Assembly (NCBI GenBank): GCA_025997215.1
Contig: BNUH01000099.1
Location: forward strand, 1 to 10,185
Length of the DNA: 10,185 bases
Origin: Clostridia bacterium
GTDB taxonomy: Bacteria; Bacillota_A; Clostridia; Christensenellales; Aristaeellaceae
Direction: 5' to 3'
This document shows positions 7,772-10,185 of the stretch, one piece after another (the stretch's first letter is position 1; every line of letters begins with the position of its first letter). The position numbers were made by a program, and so were the translations under genes. A model generated the notes under the pieces. That model worked only from the letters and a program-made list of their open reading frames with translations. It searched no databases and had not been told where the DNA came from.

Positions 7772-7778
7772 CTCCTTT
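7772..7778 (-). promoter_or_regulatory. Ribosome binding site of gene 2
   Basis: AAAGGAG, seven bases before the ATG at 7762-7764. This is strong, Firmicute-like spacing. Confidence 0.85.
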
Positions 7779-7845
7779 ATTGGTACATTTGTTTGTTGCG
7801 TTGTTTAGACTAGTGAAAGAGGGTGCTGCAAAGAATAAACGAGAT

Positions 7846-7873
7846 ATTATGTTCCATATTTACCCGGCGTTAA
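7846..7873 (-). promoter_or_regulatory. Weak candidate promoter for gene 2
   Basis: In the 182-base gap between genes 3 and 2, TTAACG (7868-7873) and CATAAT (7846-7851) are 16 bases apart on the minus strand; an overlapping TAATAT gives 18. Each box matches consensus at only 4-5 of 6 positions. I see no convincing terminator after gene 3 in this gap, so read-through from gene 3 is equally possible. The rest of the gap holds nothing recognisable. Confidence 0.3.
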
Positions 7874-7946
7874 GTCGTTCGTGTGCAAATCATGGTCTGG
7901 AATGACGTTTACTTACCTAATCATATCTACACAGAATGTGCGGCAA

Positions 7947-10052
7947 TTAGGGTGTATTACCTTCATTTTGAACATATATCTCCATATTGTATTCTAGCTT
8001 TGATAACAAATCATCAAATACGGCATCTGTCCCACCATTATCTGTTGAGCCTGAAATATCACTAGGAGGTTCTACAGTTGTTACTGGCCAACTCGGTAGA
8101 AACCTTAGTGTATAATGATATTCAGCTGATGTATTGTCTGGAGACGATTGCGGGGTAGTTACACCTTGTGGGAGGTATGAGTCTGGCGTCGGTGTTGGGT
8201 CTGGCAGAAGTGGAGGTCTTAGCACGGGTGTTTGATCATCATACGTAGTACCTTCCGGCATCGCAATGAATGCTGGTCCATTACCATTTGGATCTATATA
8301 AAAATCTGGTTGATCATACTGATAATCATCTACATCGCTCCAATCATCAGTTACATTATCATACTCAATCGGTCCTTCAGTAGGTATTGGTTCTTTTGTT
8401 ATAACAGGTGTTTCTGTAGGTATATAACGTGGTAACTTGTATTTCTGCGGTTTCTCATATTGATCACCAGGAACAGTACCACTCAATGCATCTTCGTAAG
8501 AAAGTACTGGTAAAATCTCGTTGAGTTTTACCGCTAACTCATCGCTATCACGAATGTCAATCATACTTATTAGAGCTTGAGCATAAGCCATATCAGTATG
8601 TTCATATATTTCCTTGCGAGCCAAAATATAGATGTATAGATCGTTTGGATGCGGAAGATCTGTGACCTTATAGTCATCAAATCTGCCTCTACTATACATC
8701 TTTTCTAGCATATCTAAGGCTTCGTTAAAATTGTTTTCTTCAATCAACAAAAGCAGTTCTGAGTATTCAGCGTATTTAACCGCGTTCTTGTAGTTACCTA
8801 GATCTTTGAATATGTGTATAGCTTCTTTAAGTGCGTTAATCGGGTTATCGTATTTAGCGTATCCTACACTTATCAACCACAATGCGTGATAGTAACGATC
8901 TTCTTTGCTTGTTGGAATAGGCTCAGGGCTTGGTAGTGTAGGTCTATCTGGAATCTCAATCGGCGTTGTTACTTTATCTGGCGCTTTGGTCGGTTCAGGC
9001 GTAATCTGGACTCTTGGTTGATCACTTATTCCTTTCTCATTACGATATACTGCTGTTTCTTCCTCAGTAAGCGCTTCCATATCATCTTTTGGTATATAGC
9101 CTATCGTACCATCTTCCAACCGAACTTTTATCCATATCTTGCCGTCTGGCGTTGTTGATCTGTCAAGTCTTGCAACAATATCTTGCTTTGTGAGTTGCTT
9201 ACCAGTTTTAACAGACTCGCCTGCTACTGACTGCAGGTAAATGTTGTTTTTGTTAACTCGCATATACAACTGTTTGCTGCTAGAGCTTTGCTTTATTAGG
9301 TAAGAACGATAGTTCACTTCATCAGCCAAACTCATAAACTCAAGGTCAGCCGCTTTTATTAAGCCAAGAGACTCAATCTCTGTTTGAAACTCGTCTTCTG
9401 ATGGTAATACTACTTCTATCCACAGCTTGCGATCTTGATCCCATACAAATTCGACTATCTGTACAATATCGTCTCGGTATAACGTTTCTGCATGAATATC
9501 CGGCGGCTCCCCTAGATCAGGGATAGGCGTCACCACATCAACGTTAATATAAGCGTAACCGCCTTCGTGTGCATTTTCTGGTAATTCTTCCTTTGATAAG
9601 TCTATTTCTGGATATGCATCCTGTATCACTAGAAATCTATCTCTCGAATCAAGGATATTTGCAATGTCGTAAAACTCCATGGCTTTACGATATTTGCCAT
9701 TTTGTTCTGCATATAATCCATATGCGTAATAGTACAAGCTCTCCACATCGCCAATAGATGAACTCTTAAGTTGTTGCAGTCTAGTGATTGCCTTAGCCGG
9801 ATCCCCTGCTGCTAAGAGCTGCTCTGCCTCGTAGTAAAGCACATATTTCTTGGAGTCCTTATGTCCATCGATCCCTTCGAATGCAGCAGCAGCTCCGGCA
9901 TGGTCTGTTTGAAAAAGGGCTACTGCCAACTCATATGTTTCTTCTGCATGACGTGCGTCCTGCTCTAAGTCTGTTTCTGCATAAACCGGTGAGAATACCA
10001 TAACGAGCAATAGGGCAATTATTTTGCAAAATGCATTGGTTAGCTTTTCCAT
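7947..10052 (-). CDS. Secreted TPR-like / SH3b-like protein with Pro/Thr linkers and acidic tail, gene 3 (701 aa)
   Basis: The start is ATG at 10050-10052, chosen because GAGGAG lies seven bases upstream and a clear signal peptide follows (MEKL, hydrophobic core, VYA before Glu26). The frame stays open 43 codons further upstream, but that stretch has no hydrophobic or conserved character. Residues about 35-140 are TPR-like helices (AVALFQTDHAGAAAAFEGI, then a DSKKY turn of the kind common in Clostridial secreted TPR proteins). Residues about 165-240 are a weaker SH3-like stretch (LWIEVVL, then GLIKAADLE). Residues about 262-330 are a convincing bacterial SH3b domain (DGKIWIKVRLEDGTIGYIP). Residues 345-383 are a Pro/Thr linker. 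Residues about 386-520 are a second helical TPR-like block (IFKDLGNYKNAVKYAEY). From about 525 to 675 it is low complexity, rich in Pro, Thr, Asp and Tyr (DPTPTPDSYLP). SH3b domains often bind peptidoglycan peptides, so a wall-associated location is reasonable. No catalytic domain is seen. It ends in TAA, 182 bases before gene 2. Confidence 0.93.
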   Translation of the reverse strand: MEKLTNAFCKIIALLLVMVFSPVYAETDLEQDARHAEETYELAVALFQTDHAGAAAAFEGIDGHKDSKKYVLYYEAEQLLAAGDPAKAITRLQQLKSSSIGDVESLYYYAYGLYAEQNGKYRKAMEFYDIANILDSRDRFLVIQDAYPEIDLSKEELPENAHEGGYAYINVDVVTPIPDLGEPPDIHAETLYRDDIVQIVEFVWDQDRKLWIEVVLPSEDEFQTEIESLGLIKAADLEFMSLADEVNYRSYLIKQSSSSKQLYMRVNKNNIYLQSVAGESVKTGKQLTKQDIVARLDRSTTPDGKIWIKVRLEDGTIGYIPKDDMEALTEEETAVYRNEKGISDQPRVQITPEPTKAPDKVTTPIEIPDRPTLPSPEPIPTSKEDRYYHALWLISVGYAKYDNPINALKEAIHIFKDLGNYKNAVKYAEYSELLLLIEENNFNEALDMLEKMYSRGRFDDYKVTDLPHPNDLYIYILARKEIYEHTDMAYAQALISMIDIRDSDELAVKLNEILPVLSYEDALSGTVPGDQYEKPQKYKLPRYIPTETPVITKEPIPTEGPIEYDNVTDDWSDVDDYQYDQPDFYIDPNGNGPAFIAMPEGTTYDDQTPVLRPPLLPDPTPTPDSYLPQGVTTPQSSPDNTSAEYHYTLRFLPSWPVTTVEPPSDISGSTDNGGTDAVFDDLLSKLEYNMEIYVQNEGNTP

Positions 10053-10059
10053 ATGTAAT

Positions 10060-10065
10060 CTCCTC
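10060..10065 (-). promoter_or_regulatory. Ribosome binding site of gene 3, fixes the start
   Basis: GAGGAG, seven bases before the ATG at 10050-10052. It supports this start over an upstream in-frame ATG at about 10181, which would add 43 residues ahead of the signal peptide. Confidence 0.85.
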
Positions 10066-10086
10066 GTATGATAGTATTTGCGGATG

Positions 10087-10127
10087 AAAACCCAATCGTT
10101 TCCAACTCCGCAGGATCGGAAACTGGG
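10087..10127 (-). terminator. Hairpin followed by TTTT upstream of gene 3
   Basis: Reading the minus strand, CCCAGTTTCC (10118-10127) pairs with GGAAAC (10098-10103) and then, after a three-base bulge, with TGGG (10091-10094). A small TCC-TGC-GGA hairpin sits inside. TTTT (10087-10090) follows directly. This looks like an imperfect Rho-independent terminator for a gene beyond the right edge, or a leader hairpin of gene 3, whose ATG is 35 bases further on. The short T-run and the bulge keep confidence low. Confidence 0.35.
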
Positions 10128-10185
10128 AAGCCCATGAGGAAGGGAACGTTCGCCGGGGAGTGGCGCGCTGGGGACGCGCAAGGAG
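10128..10185. other. GC-rich edge segment with a small GC hairpin
   Basis: This 58-base stretch is clearly richer in G and C than the three genes. It contains a perfect five-base-pair inverted repeat, GCGCG (10163-10167) and CGCGC (10175-10179), around a seven-base loop. It is not obviously coding on either strand. It could be the end of an upstream gene, a dispersed palindromic element or a boundary; the window stops too soon to say. Confidence 0.4.

Noticed and set aside
7924..7946. Terminator directly after gene 3
   Set aside because: Only a four-base-pair CACA/TGTG stem is visible, without a T-run.
10053..10181. Gene 3 starting 43 codons earlier at about 10181
   Set aside because: No Shine-Dalgarno supports it, it reads through GC-rich hairpin sequence, and it would place the signal peptide internally.
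10134..10185. Possible divergent plus-strand gene starting with ATG at 10134
   Set aside because: Only 17 codons are visible, with no clear Shine-Dalgarno and no recognisable residues.

Overview
The window holds three genes, all on the minus strand and read right to left. All three encode exported proteins, and two of them are giant proteins built almost entirely from one 32-residue repeat. There are no RNA genes, transposases, CRISPR arrays or metabolic genes. The likely host is a Gram-positive Firmicute, probably an uncultured gut or rumen Clostridia relative. This is an inference from strong AGGAG-type ribosome binding sites, moderate-to-low GC, Sec signal peptides, and a TPR plus SH3b protein with Thr-Pro-rich linkers. 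No marker gene confirms it.

Layout in order of transcription. (1) The right edge, 10053-10185, is a short, partly GC-rich stretch with two small hairpins; one ends in TTTT and may be a terminator of something upstream. (2) Gene 3 (7947-10052) encodes a 701-residue secreted protein: signal peptide, TPR-like helices, one or two SH3b-like domains, a Pro/Thr linker, a second TPR-like block and a long acidic Pro/Thr/Tyr-rich tail. (3) A 182-base gap. (4) Gene 2 (4153-7764) encodes 1203 residues: a signal peptide, a short N-terminal cap, then 36 tandem units that run to the stop codon with no other domain. (5) A 57-base gap with a good extended -10 promoter. (6) Gene 1 (from 4096 through the left edge) starts with GTG and stays open for 1365 codons. 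It has the same architecture as gene 2, with 40 complete units before the window ends.

The repeat resembles YD/RHS-type sequence locally (YDxxGN) but is longer than the classical YD repeat of about 20 residues, and neither protein shows an RHS core in the visible part. The units are ordered. A 'GN' type tends to alternate with a 'K(K/R)' type. A recognisable five-unit block recurs twice in each protein. Gene 2 carries a 16-unit (512-residue) super-repeat. Units 25-40 of gene 1 align one-for-one with units 1-16 of gene 2. The pair therefore looks like an old tandem duplication of a hierarchically expanded gene.

How they work together is inferred from context only. Three exported proteins, one with wall-associated SH3b-like domains and two very long repeat proteins with no visible anchor, suggest a cell-surface or extracellular assembly. 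No enzymatic or toxin domain is visible, and I assign no specific function.
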